A stretch of DNA of 64,000 nt from Mucilaginibacter sp. MD40 (GCF_002288635.1 NZ_NRSW01000001.1:2995852-3059851), one strand, 5' to 3'; positions 44,455 to 54,465 are shown, numbered from the stretch's first letter. Program-made: numbers and translations. Notes: generated by a model not told the origin, from the sequence alone.

Positions 44455-45396
44455 ATGGTGCAACAAAGGTTACAGGGATATTCGCAACTCATAAAAAAAG
44501 CAGCTGCTGAGCTGGGCTTTTTATTTTGTGGTATATCGCCCGCAGGCTTTTTGGAAGATGAAGCGCCCAGGCTGGAAAACTGGCTAAAAAAAGGGATGCA
44601 TGGCGAAATGAAGTACATGGAAAATTACTTTGATAAACGCCTTGACCCACGGTTACTGGTTGATGGCGCGAAGTCGGTTATTTCGCTTGGTTTAAATTAT
44701 TATACCAACCAAAAGGCTGAAGATCCGCTGGCACCAAAAATATCCAAGTATGCCTATGGCGCTGACTACCATGGTGTTATTAAAGATAAGCTAAAGCTTT
44801 TATTGCAAACAATAAATGAACAGATAGGCGAAGTTGGTGGTCGCGCTTTTGTTGATTCGGCACCGGTGCTGGATAAAGCATGGGCAAAAAAAGCGGGCTT
44901 AGGGTGGATAGGAAAGAATGCTAACCTCATCAGTAAGAAAAGGGGGTCGTTCTTTTTTTTAGCAGAACTTATAGTTGATATAGAACTTGCCTACGACGTT
45001 GCCCCTACCGCCGACCATTGCGGTGATTGTACCCGCTGTATTGATGCCTGCCCCACACAGGCCATAGTTGGCCCTTATATAGTTGATGGCAGCCGCTGTA
45101 TCTCCTACCTCACTATTGAATTAAAAAACGAAATACCACAGGAGTTTAAAGGTAAAATGGACAACTGGATGTTCGGCTGCGACGTTTGCCAGGATGTATG
45201 CCCATGGAACAGGTTTTCGGTATTACATCAGGAGCCTGCCTTTAAACCAAATGCCGATTTATTGGGTTTAAAACAGCAGGAATGGGAAGAACTAACTACC
45301 GATGTTTTTCAGAAAGTTTTTAAAAACTCGGCCGTAAAACGAACCAAGTATTATGGTCTTAAAAGAAACATCAACTTTCTGAAAAACAATAGTTAA
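44455..45396 (+). CDS. queG: Epoxyqueuosine reductase QueG
   Basis: A 313-residue cobalamin- and iron-sulfur-dependent enzyme performing the last step of queuosine synthesis in tRNA. Two [4Fe-4S] motifs are visible: [15 protein letters not shown] (about 186-200) and [10 protein letters not shown] (about 242-251). The N-terminal region has [19 protein letters not shown] and MHGEMKYM, and [19 protein letters not shown] is a further signature. The start may be ATG 44455 or GTG 44458; the promoter position favours a leaderless start. Confidence 0.95.
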   Translation: MVQQRLQGYSQLIKKAAAELGFLFCGISPAGFLEDEAPRLENWLKKGMHGEMKYMENYFDKRLDPRLLVDGAKSVISLGLNYYTNQKAEDPLAPKISKYAYGADYHGVIKDKLKLLLQTINEQIGEVGGRAFVDSAPVLDKAWAKKAGLGWIGKNANLISKKRGSFFFLAELIVDIELAYDVAPTADHCGDCTRCIDACPTQAIVGPYIVDGSRCISYLTIELKNEIPQEFKGKMDNWMFGCDVCQDVCPWNRFSVLHQEPAFKPNADLLGLKQQEWEELTTDVFQKVFKNSAVKRTKYYGLKRNINFLKNNS

Positions 45397-45420
45397 AGGC
45401 TGCTCACCTAAATGCAGCCT
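45397..45420. other. Hairpin between convergent queG and exonuclease genes
   Basis: AGGCTGC / GCAGCCT arms with a 10-nt loop in the 45-bp gap. There is no T run on the plus strand, so its strength as a terminator is doubtful. Confidence 0.4.
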
Positions 45421-45441
45421 AATGCAGTCATAGAATATTGA

Positions 45442-46467
45442 CTACCCTTTCCTGAACTTGTTAGCTAATTGTGCCAACATATCCTCATCTACCGGTTTAG
45501 CAGGCTCTTCCTTCTTTTTAAATGGTTTTGGGTACTGTTGTTGCCCCTGATGAATTGATGGGCTACTTTTAGGGCCGTTATTTTGAAAAACATTATTGGA
45601 TGATGGCGCACCCCCACCCTGATTAGGTGGCTGCACCCGGTTTTGCTGCCGCGAAGCCGCTTTTTTAGCATTCCAGCGCTTATATATCTCTTCCAGTTTA
45701 CGTTTAGTATACAGCGGGAAATCACCCTGCATCATCCATGAGTAATAGCTTGGCTCTACGTCAAAAACATCCTCAACACGTTTGCCTTTGTGTTTACCGA
45801 AATTGATCAGTTCTTCGCCTTGCTCATTATAAACCATTCGGCCTGCAAAGTCAACAGGCCGGCTTAAATTGGTAAATTTATGCAAGGCCTCAACATCTCC
45901 TACCACAGGCTTGCTCCTGTTTCCTTTTTTGTCTTCCCATTCGGTATCGGCGTAGCGCTCAATTTGCGCCAGCAGTACTTCCATGGTCGCTCTTGTATCA
46001 GCCTCTGCCGAATGCGCGTTAAGGATCTCCTTGTTACAGTAAAACTGGTAAGCAGCTTTCAGGGTACGCTGCTCCATTTGGTGAAAAATGTTTTGTACAT
46101 CAACAAAATGGCGGCTTTCCAAATCAAAGTTTACACCGGCGCGTAAAAACTCCTCCATCAGCATAGGGATATCGAATTTATTGGAATTATAGCCCGCCAA
46201 ATCGCTTTCGTGGATAAAATCAGCTATTTCCTGCCCCAATTCCTTAAACTGCTTTTCGTTTTGGATGTGTTCATCATAAATACCATGCACCAATGATGAC
46301 TCAAGCGGGATAGGTATACCCGGATGCACGCGCCAGGTCTTAACCTCGTCTGTACCATCGGGATGGAGTTTTATTACGGATATTTCAACGATACGGTCGG
46401 CACCGATATTTGTACCTGTGGTTTCAAGATCAAAAAATGCCAGCGGCCGTTTTAATTGTAGTTTCAT
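45442..46467 (-). CDS. DnaQ-like DEDDh 3'-5' exonuclease with DUF3820 domain
   Basis: A 341-residue protein. The N-terminal exonuclease domain (about 8-175) starts with FFDLETTG (Asp13, Glu15) and includes AGYNSNKFDIPMLMEEF and the HSAEADTRATMEVL motif. A DUF3820-type domain follows (about 225-270, INFGKHKGKRVEDVF, SYYSWMMQGDFPLYTKRKLEEI). The tail (275-341) is Gln/Asn/Pro-rich and probably disordered. It is not the replicative epsilon subunit by architecture; a repair or maturation exonuclease is likely. Confidence 0.88.
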   Translation of the reverse strand: MKLQLKRPLAFFDLETTGTNIGADRIVEISVIKLHPDGTDEVKTWRVHPGIPIPLESSLVHGIYDEHIQNEKQFKELGQEIADFIHESDLAGYNSNKFDIPMLMEEFLRAGVNFDLESRHFVDVQNIFHQMEQRTLKAAYQFYCNKEILNAHSAEADTRATMEVLLAQIERYADTEWEDKKGNRSKPVVGDVEALHKFTNLSRPVDFAGRMVYNEQGEELINFGKHKGKRVEDVFDVEPSYYSWMMQGDFPLYTKRKLEEIYKRWNAKKAASRQQNRVQPPNQGGGAPSSNNVFQNNGPKSSPSIHQGQQQYPKPFKKKEEPAKPVDEDMLAQLANKFRKG

Positions 46468-46573
46468 TTACTGTATATGATTGTTACAAAGGTGGCAAAA
46501 ACAGCCTTATTTTTCACATCAAATATTCGCCAAAAAAGTGATATTTTTCGGAGACTTAATTAATACCAAACTA

Positions 46574-48547
46574 ATGCGCAAATTTTTACCTAACCTGCTG
46601 GCAATAATGCTGTTTGCCTGCGTATCACAAGCACAGGACTTTCAATTCGGCAAATTCACCCTTGATGAACTACAACAAAAGACATATAAAAATGATACTT
46701 CGGCACATGCTTATGTGATTGACGAATTTGGCTCCACAAAAATAGATGTGAGCGCAAGTGACCATATTTCAATGACCTATAAATACCATGTTAAAATAAA
46801 AATACTGGATAGTAAGGCCTTTAACAAAGGTACTGTAGAAATACCCTTATATGATAACGACAATACAACAGATGAAATAGACGATATAAAAGCGGTGACT
46901 AACTATATTGATGATAACGGTGGTGCGCAAACAGCTGAGCTTTCACCATCAAAAATTTACAGGGTAACTGAAAATAAATATTGGAAACAGGTAAAATTTG
47001 CCTTGCCTAACCTTCGCAACGGCTGTATCATAGAATATAGTTATACCAAGACTATTCCAGGATTTTATCGCTTCCCTTCCTGGGAATTTCAAAGCGATAT
47101 ACCGAAAATACATTCGCAGTATGAAGTACACATACCGGCATACTGGAATTACAGCGCCAGCATACGCGGCATACTTAAATTAACTACAAATACCGCCGAA
47201 GTAGAACGCGAATGCTTTAGCAGCCATGGCGCAAAATGCGATTGCTCTTACCTTAGATATGGTATAAATGATATCCCCGCGTTTATTGAAGAGGACTATA
47301 TGACTGCTTCCAAGAACTTTATTTCGGCTGTATATTTTGATTTGCAGGAATGGATAAACCCATATACCAATGTAAAGCAAAGAGAAACCAAGGAGTGGAA
47401 AGACATTGACTATAACCTTAAACATTCGGATTATTTTGGCTCGCAAATAAAAAAGAACCTGCTTAGCCCTTACATCGCACCGGTAATTGCCGGCAAAACC
47501 ACAGAAATGGAAAAGGCCGAAGCGGTTTACAGCTACATTAAAAAGAACATTAAGTGGAACGAAATTTACGCTAAATACAGTGATAACGTCCGCAAGGCAC
47601 TCGATACGCATACCGGCGATGTAGCAGATATTAACCTGGCTTTAGTTGCGGCGTTAAACTCAGCAGGGATAAAGACAGAAGCGGTGCTATTGTCAACCCG
47701 GTCAAACGGATTAGTTAATCGCTTATATCCTGTAGAGCGCGAATTTAATTATGTTATTGCCAAAGCAAATATTGGCAATGATTATTACCTGCTTGACGCT
47801 ACCGACCCGCTGCTGCCTTTCGGTATGTTACCACTTAAATGCATAAACGACCAGGGAAGAGTAATGAGCTTTGATGAGCCTTCCTACTGGATAGACCTGG
47901 TAAACCGGCAGAAAAAAGTCAGTACAAATTCTCTCAGTGTTACGCTTGAACCCAATGGAAAATTAAAAGGCACGATGGTGGTTTACTCTATGGGATACGA
48001 GGGGTACCAAAAACGTAAGGCTATTAAAAAGTTCAACACCATTGATGAGTATGTAGAAAACCTGGACGAAAAGCTGGGAAAGGTGAAAATTTTAAAATAT
48101 AGCTTTGACAACCTCGACAGCCTCGAAAAACCATTAGGTGAAACATACGAAGTAGAGATTGACGCTTACGACAACCTCAACCATGATCGTTTAAGTTTTA
48201 ACCCTATTTTGTTTGATCGTATAGTAAACAATCCTTTCAAATTACAGGAACGTAATTATCCAGTTGACTGGGGTATGCCATCTATTGAGCGCTACACAAT
48301 CACCATGCGTTTACCAGATAATTATACAGTAGAAAGCGCGCCCGAATCAGCTTCAATAGGCTTACCAAATAACGGCGGTAAATTTTTAACACAGTTTAGT
48401 AATACTGATAATGTATTTACCTATTCGAACATTATACAATTTGATAAATCTGTTTACGAGCCGGAAGAATATCCTTACGTAAAAGAACTATTCAACAAGA
48501 TCATCGCCTCAGAAAAAGCCAAGATCGTATTTAAAAAGAAATCATGA
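46574..48547 (+). CDS. DUF3857 / transglutaminase-like exported protein, probable pseudoenzyme
   Basis: A 657-residue exported protein; ATG 46574 (MRKFLPNLLA) is chosen because it gives a signal peptide ending SQAQ, whereas the longer frame does not. DUF3857 spans about 35-230 and a transglutaminase-like core about 285-400. At the position where such cores have GDC, this one has THTGDVADINLAL, and the His position reads FNYVIAKA, so the catalytic Cys and His are missing while LLDATDPLL remains. It overlaps the next gene by 4 bp (ATGA), a related protein with the Cys intact. Confidence 0.82.
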   Translation: MRKFLPNLLAIMLFACVSQAQDFQFGKFTLDELQQKTYKNDTSAHAYVIDEFGSTKIDVSASDHISMTYKYHVKIKILDSKAFNKGTVEIPLYDNDNTTDEIDDIKAVTNYIDDNGGAQTAELSPSKIYRVTENKYWKQVKFALPNLRNGCIIEYSYTKTIPGFYRFPSWEFQSDIPKIHSQYEVHIPAYWNYSASIRGILKLTTNTAEVERECFSSHGAKCDCSYLRYGINDIPAFIEEDYMTASKNFISAVYFDLQEWINPYTNVKQRETKEWKDIDYNLKHSDYFGSQIKKNLLSPYIAPVIAGKTTEMEKAEAVYSYIKKNIKWNEIYAKYSDNVRKALDTHTGDVADINLALVAALNSAGIKTEAVLLSTRSNGLVNRLYPVEREFNYVIAKANIGNDYYLLDATDPLLPFGMLPLKCINDQGRVMSFDEPSYWIDLVNRQKKVSTNSLSVTLEPNGKLKGTMVVYSMGYEGYQKRKAIKKFNTIDEYVENLDEKLGKVKILKYSFDNLDSLEKPLGETYEVEIDAYDNLNHDRLSFNPILFDRIVNNPFKLQERNYPVDWGMPSIERYTITMRLPDNYTVESAPESASIGLPNNGGKFLTQFSNTDNVFTYSNIIQFDKSVYEPEEYPYVKELFNKIIASEKAKIVFKKKS

Positions 48548-50454
48548 GGAGTTTGTTTTGTTGTCTGTTATTAGCTTTTTGTAGCCTGCTTGCTAAAGCG
48601 CAGGATAATTACGCTGTTGATTTAATCCCAAAGGAACTATTACCTTATGCCAGTGCTGTGATACGTAACCAAACCACTACGGTTGAGGTGAAGGATGCCG
48701 GCAACACGTTTTATCATATACAGAAAGCCATTACAGTATTAAACAGCAATGGTGATGATATGGCACGCATTGTTTTGTTTTACGATAAAGCTAACGCCAT
48801 CAAAAATATAAAAGGTACAATTTATAACGAATTTGGAAAGCCAACAGGTAAGTTCTCTGAAAGGGAATTTAGTGACGAAAGCGCGATAAATGGTTTCTCG
48901 CTGTATGAGGATTCAAGAGTAAAGGTATACAGTCCGGCTAATGGGTCTTATCCATATACGATAGCTTATGAATATGATATAAAATCAAAGCAAACACTTA
49001 TCGTTAATGATTGGGAGCCAAACAGCCAACCGGGCATGGCTGTAGAAAAAAGTAGTTACACCTTTATATGCAAACCCGATTTTACGATTAGGTATAAAGA
49101 GATCAACATGCCTACGAAAATGGTAACTGGCATAACAAAAGAAGGATTAAAAACTTACACATGGCAGGCAAATAATATTAAAGCATTAAGAAACGAACCG
49201 TTTAGCCCTCCTGCTGAAACCTCTTTAAGCAGAGTTAAGATTGCCCCAAAAGATTTCACCTATGCCGGTATAAAGGGCTCTTATAGCAACTGGAACGATC
49301 TTGGGCGCTGGATATACGACAATTTATTAAACGGCAGGCAGCAGTTATTGCCTGAAACTGTAGAGCAGGTTAAACAGCTTACCAAAGGCATTACCGACGA
49401 TAAAGAGAAGGCCCGTATCCTATATGAATATATGCAAAAGAAAACACGGTACATAAGTGTTCAGGTGGGCATTGGTGGATTTCAACCCTATTCGGCTACC
49501 GAGGTTGACCGCCTTAACTACGGAGATTGCAAGGGTTTGGTTAACTACACACAAGCGCTTTTTAACACGGCCGGTATAACATCTTGGTATTGTGTGGTTG
49601 AGGCCGGGTCAAATAAAAAGATAAGCATGCTTAATGATTTCGCTTCTATGGATCAGGGAAATCATATAATACTTTGCCTTCCGTTCAAAAATGACACTAC
49701 GTTTTTAGAGTGTACCAGCCAAAAAATCCCTTTCGGTTTTTTAAGCGGTTTTACCGACGATCGTACCGTTTTGGCTTGTACTCCACAAGGTGGAAAGTTG
49801 ATGCATACGCCCAAATATACTGCAACACAAAATACACAATCACGCAAAGCCGAATTTACTTTGGATGCCACAGGTAACCTAACCGGCGATATGCAAACCG
49901 TTTACTCCGGTACCCAGTATGACAATGTTGAGGAACTTGTTGATGAGCCATTTACCGAAGAGGTAAAAACGCTTCAAAAAATGTATAGCAACATCAGCAA
50001 TATGGAGATCAATAAAATTGATTTGAAACAGAGCAAGAAACCGATGCCGGTTAGTATTGAAAATATAAAATTTAAAGCAGCAGAATTTGCATCTGCAGAC
50101 AACGGTAAATTATATTTCTCGCTTAATCCACTTAATCGTTTACGTCCGGTTAAAGATGTTCGTAATCGCATTAATCCCGTTTACATCAACCGGGGTTTTA
50201 CTGATGAGGATGAGATCACCTACACCTTGCCTGCTGGTTACCGCTTAGATACTGAACCTGTAAGAAGAAACCTGAGCACACCATTTGGCAAATTTAAAGC
50301 CTCGATGACGTTTGCCGACGGCAAGATCACATACAAACGCCAGATTGAGATTAAAGACGGCACTTACACTAAAGATAGTTATGCCGAACTGGTTGATTTT
50401 TACCAGAAAGTAGCCGACAGTGATAATTATACCGTATCGCTAATAAAAAATTAA
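48544..50454 (+). CDS. DUF3857 / transglutaminase-like exported protein
   Basis: A 636-residue exported protein with signal peptide ending LLAKAQ. DUF3857 lies at about 40-230 and a transglutaminase-like core at about 270-400. The catalytic Cys is visible in YGDCKGLVNYTQALF and the His in GNHIILCLP, followed by FLECTSQ. It forms an overlapping pair with the preceding Cys-less paralogue, suggesting a heteromer of active and inactive subunits in the periplasm or envelope. Its stop codon overlaps the stop of a small minus-strand gene. Confidence 0.83.
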   Translation: MRSLFCCLLLAFCSLLAKAQDNYAVDLIPKELLPYASAVIRNQTTTVEVKDAGNTFYHIQKAITVLNSNGDDMARIVLFYDKANAIKNIKGTIYNEFGKPTGKFSEREFSDESAINGFSLYEDSRVKVYSPANGSYPYTIAYEYDIKSKQTLIVNDWEPNSQPGMAVEKSSYTFICKPDFTIRYKEINMPTKMVTGITKEGLKTYTWQANNIKALRNEPFSPPAETSLSRVKIAPKDFTYAGIKGSYSNWNDLGRWIYDNLLNGRQQLLPETVEQVKQLTKGITDDKEKARILYEYMQKKTRYISVQVGIGGFQPYSATEVDRLNYGDCKGLVNYTQALFNTAGITSWYCVVEAGSNKKISMLNDFASMDQGNHIILCLPFKNDTTFLECTSQKIPFGFLSGFTDDRTVLACTPQGGKLMHTPKYTATQNTQSRKAEFTLDATGNLTGDMQTVYSGTQYDNVEELVDEPFTEEVKTLQKMYSNISNMEINKIDLKQSKKPMPVSIENIKFKAAEFASADNGKLYFSLNPLNRLRPVKDVRNRINPVYINRGFTDEDEITYTLPAGYRLDTEPVRRNLSTPFGKFKASMTFADGKITYKRQIEIKDGTYTKDSYAELVDFYQKVADSDNYTVSLIKN

Positions 50455-50579
50455 ATGTAGCTGAATATAATGATACCCAATATGATTCCTATGATCATAA
50501 CAAGGTAAAGCAGTATCTCGTTACCTGCAAAACGTTTGTATTTAGTCCAGAAAGAGTATTCGTTCTTGTTCTTTGCCAC
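50451..50579 (-). CDS. Small single-TM membrane protein (42 aa)
   Basis: A 42-residue frame starting at GTG 50579. The N-terminal half is polar and basic (AKNKNEYSFWTKYKRFAGNE) and the C-terminal half is one hydrophobic helix (ILLYLVMIIGIILGIIIFSY), the layout of an N-in membrane micropeptide. The positive-inside pattern, clean open frame and a promoter 23 bp upstream (50602-50634) support a real gene. No ATG is available upstream because of an in-frame stop. Its TAA overlaps the opposing gene's stop. Function unknown. Confidence 0.6.
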   Translation of the reverse strand: MAKNKNEYSFWTKYKRFAGNEILLYLVMIIGIILGIIIFSYI

Positions 50580-50601
50580 GCCCCGGGAATATTATAAAGG
50601 T

Positions 50602-50634
50602 CAAAATTAATAAAATTACGCCTATCATCGCAAT
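50602..50634 (-). promoter_or_regulatory. Promoter of the 42-aa membrane protein
   Basis: On the minus strand, ATTG (50631-50634) and TAATTTTG (50602-50609, TAnnTTTG) are separated by 21 nt. Transcription would begin about 15 nt before the GTG start. Confidence 0.55.
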
Positions 50635-50731
50635 AACTACTTGTATTGTAAAATTGCTTTACAACATGGCAATCTATACCCTACGAGTTTGATAGTATGC
50701 GTAATTTTGTGTTAACTAAATATTAATTAAA

Positions 50732-51472
50732 ATGACCCATACATATGATATAACCGGCATGACCTGCAACGGATGCCTTTCTAAAGTTCATCAATTACTC
50801 TCACAGGTACCCGGAGTTACCAATGTGGATATCAACCTGGAAAAGGGTACCGGCGATATTACCATGTCGCACCATGTAGATACTGCAAAGCTGAAAGATG
50901 CCCTTTCGGCTTACCCCAAATATACCATTGATGAACAACATTTAACTCAACAGCCCATAGTAACGCCAATTACCGCTGATGAAACTGAAACCAGGTCTTT
51001 TGTGGAGACCTATAAGCCGGTATTACTGATCTTCGCTTACGTTACAGGCCTTTCTGTGCTTATTAGTTTAACCTACAACGGAGGCTGGATAATGGGCATG
51101 CGCGTTTTTATGAGCGGCTTTTTCCTCATCTTCTCACTCTTTAAAATGCTGAATTTATCAGCCTTTGCAGACAGTTACGCTATGTATGACATTATCGCTA
51201 AAAAGATACGTGCATGGGGTTATATATACGCGTTTATAGAGCTGGCTTTAGGTATAGCTTTCGCAATTAATTTTCAACCGGTATTAACCAACGCAATTAC
51301 CCTGGTAGTAATGCTTGTAAGCATCATTGGCGTTCTGCAAAGTGTGTTAAACAAAAGAGCTATACAATGTGCATGTTTGGGAACTGTTTTTAACTTACCC
51401 ATGAGCACCATCACCATTATTGAAGACGGCCTCATGATTGCCATGAGCGCTGTTATGCTGTTGGTGATGTAA
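50732..51472 (+). CDS. HMA-domain and MauE/DoxX-like membrane fusion protein
   Basis: A 246-residue inner-membrane protein. An N-terminal heavy-metal-associated domain (about 1-68) carries the metal-binding pair in GMTCNGC. After a linker, four to five TM helices follow (about 90-246) resembling the MauE/DoxX family, with a CACLGTVFNLP motif between TM segments typical of the MauE group. A role in metal or thiol handling is suggested, but no partner gene is adjacent. A TAnnTTTG box lies at 50702-50709. Confidence 0.8.
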   Translation: MTHTYDITGMTCNGCLSKVHQLLSQVPGVTNVDINLEKGTGDITMSHHVDTAKLKDALSAYPKYTIDEQHLTQQPIVTPITADETETRSFVETYKPVLLIFAYVTGLSVLISLTYNGGWIMGMRVFMSGFFLIFSLFKMLNLSAFADSYAMYDIIAKKIRAWGYIYAFIELALGIAFAINFQPVLTNAITLVVMLVSIIGVLQSVLNKRAIQCACLGTVFNLPMSTITIIEDGLMIAMSAVMLLVM

Positions 51473-51478
51473 GCTTAA

Positions 51479-53107
51479 TTAATCCCAGTCAAACGTTACT
51501 ACCTGCCCGTTAAGTTTCCACTTAGCGGGCGTTTTATTGTCCAGCCAGTCGAGCGGCTCAGCGGTTGGCTGTACTTTTGCCGCATGCGTAAACGCTGCTT
51601 TAACAGCATTTTTCTGCTCCTGGCCAAGCGCGGCAGGGTCGGCAGATATAAATAATGGTGAGCCGCTTTGAGCAAGCAGGGTTAACCATTTTTGGGTATT
51701 TTCCCATTTTACATATTTGGTAATGCCTACACAATCTCCGTCGGCGGCATAAAAAGTATTGTTTTGCACCAATCGGAAGCCCAGCGTATTTACACCCATT
51801 TTCTTAGTCCGATCCCATTCCTTTCCGCTGGTATCATCTCCAATACGATTAAGCTCAAACAGACCTGCCGAAAGGTGACTTAAGGTGTTGCAACCAATAA
51901 GATACATATTATCTGCCGCCTGCCTTATGGCTGTATACATGTTTAGGATAATTTCGGCATTAGTTTTTGTCTTGTCGTTAAAATGCCATCCGGGCGGTGT
52001 AAGCTCGGCCGTCATTTGCGATCCCCAACGGCCAAATATATCCCAGCTGCTAAAATCATGCTTAACCATCTCATAACCCCAGCTCCGGTACAACACGATA
52101 TTATGTTTGATCTGTTCAATATTTTCAGGTATAGATGGGTCGAGTATACGTTCATTGGAGTTATCCCTGTTTTTAATAGATGGGGCTAACCTGCTTTTAG
52201 CCGTATCCGCCCTGGCAATTAATGGCCTGGTCCATAAACCTGGCCGCATGCCCAAAGCCTTTACTTCATCAGCCATTTTAGCCATGTCGGCAAATTTTTC
52301 ATTATGCTTTGAAAAATCATCAGCCTGTTCCCAGCCGTCATCAATAACAGAGAATGGCTTGTTACCGCTTACCGCGTACTCGGCCATTATTTTGGTAGTA
52401 TCGTGTATGAGTTGCTGCGAATTGTTCCCATAAGCAAAGTACCAATCATTAATACCGTAAACCGGCTGTTTAGGCAAACGCGGCTTTTCGCACATCATCT
52501 TACAAAAGCGCGTGGTGGTTGCATAAGCATTTTCATTTACTCCGCTTGTAGTAGTTACTATATCAGCGGCATGTAAAACACGTGTACCCAGCTTAACCCC
52601 ATCTCCGCCAGATTTGGTATCGAGCGTTAATTCCATGCTGCCGGGTTTTACCGCCCACCAGCAAATGGTACTACAACCGGTTTTTACGCCAAAACCAGCA
52701 GTTTGCTTACCATCATGTAACATCACATACCACGGATTAGGCCTGTGTTCATCAGGACCTTTCCAGCCCAGATCGCCGTATGAACGTTCCCAATGGTCGC
52801 CCAGTATTTTGCTATATTTTTGTGCATTATATTTCCACGATAACCTTACGCCTTTAAGATCGGTTTCAGGTGATTGTATATATACCTCCTGAGCATTACC
52901 TTTATTTTTGAGTTCAACTGTTATACCCTTGCCCTTAAAAAGTGTTCCGTTACCGGTAAGCTTTATCCAACCTTCCGCTGTATGCGCCCAAGCCTCGTCC
53001 GGATGGTTGATCAATTGACCGCCTAATGCGTTCGCAAAAGTTATGCGGCTGCAAACAGCAGTAAGAAAAGCAGCGGAGGTAGTTTTAATAAAGGTGCGAC
53101 GTAACAT
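51479..53107 (-). CDS. Clan GH-D glycoside hydrolase (alpha-galactosidase-like), Tat-type signal
   Basis: A 542-residue exported enzyme of the GH27/GH36 type. The N-terminus has a twin-arginine-like signal (RRTFIKTTSAAFL). An N-terminal beta domain (about 40-200) is followed by the (beta/alpha)8 barrel: YGINDWYFAYG, SVIDDGWEQ, the likely nucleophile aspartate in MVKHDFSSWD and the probable acid in RIGDDTSGKEWD. A C-terminal beta domain ends TFDWD. It stands alone, 6 bp from the convergent HMA gene. Galactose specificity is the clan default only. Confidence 0.82.
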   Translation of the reverse strand: MLRRTFIKTTSAAFLTAVCSRITFANALGGQLINHPDEAWAHTAEGWIKLTGNGTLFKGKGITVELKNKGNAQEVYIQSPETDLKGVRLSWKYNAQKYSKILGDHWERSYGDLGWKGPDEHRPNPWYVMLHDGKQTAGFGVKTGCSTICWWAVKPGSMELTLDTKSGGDGVKLGTRVLHAADIVTTTSGVNENAYATTTRFCKMMCEKPRLPKQPVYGINDWYFAYGNNSQQLIHDTTKIMAEYAVSGNKPFSVIDDGWEQADDFSKHNEKFADMAKMADEVKALGMRPGLWTRPLIARADTAKSRLAPSIKNRDNSNERILDPSIPENIEQIKHNIVLYRSWGYEMVKHDFSSWDIFGRWGSQMTAELTPPGWHFNDKTKTNAEIILNMYTAIRQAADNMYLIGCNTLSHLSAGLFELNRIGDDTSGKEWDRTKKMGVNTLGFRLVQNNTFYAADGDCVGITKYVKWENTQKWLTLLAQSGSPLFISADPAALGQEQKNAVKAAFTHAAKVQPTAEPLDWLDNKTPAKWKLNGQVVTFDWD

Positions 53108-53222
53108 TATTTTAGTTAATAATTAATGTTTCAATGTAGAAAAATTTATCTTAATGCTGTAACATTACTTTATTAAACTTGTCTAAAAACGTAATAACGG
53201 CTGCTGCTAAACCCTATAATTT

Positions 53223-54317
53223 ATGAATTGGAAGTTTTTTTCTCGCAACAAAGGCCCCAAAAAGCGTAAAAGTGTATTCCGCGAATGGGTGGACGCGATA
53301 GTTTTCGCGGTAATTGCATCAACTATTATCAGAGGGCTCTTATTTTCGGCCTATGCAATACCATCAGCTTCAATGGAAGGCAGTTTGCTCACTGGCGATT
53401 ACCTTTTTGTAAGTAAAATGTCTTACGGGGCACGGATGCCTATGACCCCTATTTCGATCCCTTTTTTAGAGTCTACCATATTTAATGGCACCGTAAAAAC
53501 TTACTGGGAAGGCTGGCAACTGCCCTATTATCGCCTGCCAGGCTTTGGAAAAGTACAAAAGGGTGACCCCGTGGTATTTAATTATCCCGCAGAAACAGTT
53601 GAACGACCTGTAGATATGCGGACGCACTTTATAAAAAGATGTGTTGGCACTCCCGGTGATATCATAGAAATAAAAGACGCAAGGGTATATGCCAACGGGA
53701 AATATTACCCCAACTCGCCTGAGGGGCAAACATCATATATGGTTACTACAGATGGCACCGATCTGAACCCGGATATGATACGCGACCTGAAAATAGACGT
53801 AAGGTTGCAATACAGCCCTACTGTATATGAAATGATCATTCCGCCGGCAAGCCTTAACCAGTTTAAAAGTTACTCCAACATAAAATCTATTAAGGAAGTG
53901 ATTGATCCTGCCGGCGAATACAATGCGCAGATTTTCCCACATAATGAGAAATTTAAATGGAGCGAAGATAATTTTGGCCCATTATTGATACCCGCACGCG
54001 GTACTCATATTCAACTTAATGATTCTACCGTGGCCCTTTACGGACGCGCGATAACCGCTTACGAGCACAATACCCTTGAGCACAAGTCTGACGGTTACTA
54101 TGTTAACGGGAAGCATGTTAATGATTACACTTTTAAAATGGATTACTATTGGATGATGGGCGACAATCGCCATAATTCAGAAGATTCACGTTACTGGGGA
54201 TTGGTGCCCGAAGACCACATAGTGGGTAAAGCCGTAATTACCTGGATGAGTGTAGATAGCACGCAAAGCGGCTTAAAGCACATCCGTTGGGACCGGATTC
54301 TGAAGATGATTCATTAA
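53223..54317 (+). CDS. lepB: Signal peptidase I
   Basis: A 364-residue membrane-anchored protease that removes signal peptides of exported proteins. One N-terminal TM helix (about 22-44) leads to the catalytic Ser50 (AIPSASMEGSL); the general base Lys138 is in HFIKRCVGTPGD, and the box GDNRHNSEDSRYWG lies near residue 317. Between the last two boxes is an insertion of about 150 residues, making the protein longer than the E. coli type, as is common in Bacteroidota. Confidence 0.95.
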   Translation: MNWKFFSRNKGPKKRKSVFREWVDAIVFAVIASTIIRGLLFSAYAIPSASMEGSLLTGDYLFVSKMSYGARMPMTPISIPFLESTIFNGTVKTYWEGWQLPYYRLPGFGKVQKGDPVVFNYPAETVERPVDMRTHFIKRCVGTPGDIIEIKDARVYANGKYYPNSPEGQTSYMVTTDGTDLNPDMIRDLKIDVRLQYSPTVYEMIIPPASLNQFKSYSNIKSIKEVIDPAGEYNAQIFPHNEKFKWSEDNFGPLLIPARGTHIQLNDSTVALYGRAITAYEHNTLEHKSDGYYVNGKHVNDYTFKMDYYWMMGDNRHNSEDSRYWGLVPEDHIVGKAVITWMSVDSTQSGLKHIRWDRILKMIH

Positions 54318-54465
54318 TTCCTGATTCTGGCATTGTACTGTTCGTATATGAACATAGCTGTATCATAAACGCCCCGAATTAATACATTAGTATCATTTAA
54401 ACCATTGTTTTACAAATAATTAAAGCAATGGCATTGAGTTTGTTGCCTGTATGATATTAGTTATA

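Noticed and set aside
47180..47611. 143-codon minus-strand frame inside the first DUF3857 gene
   Set aside because: It is fully inside a conserved coding region on the other strand and has no recognisable features.
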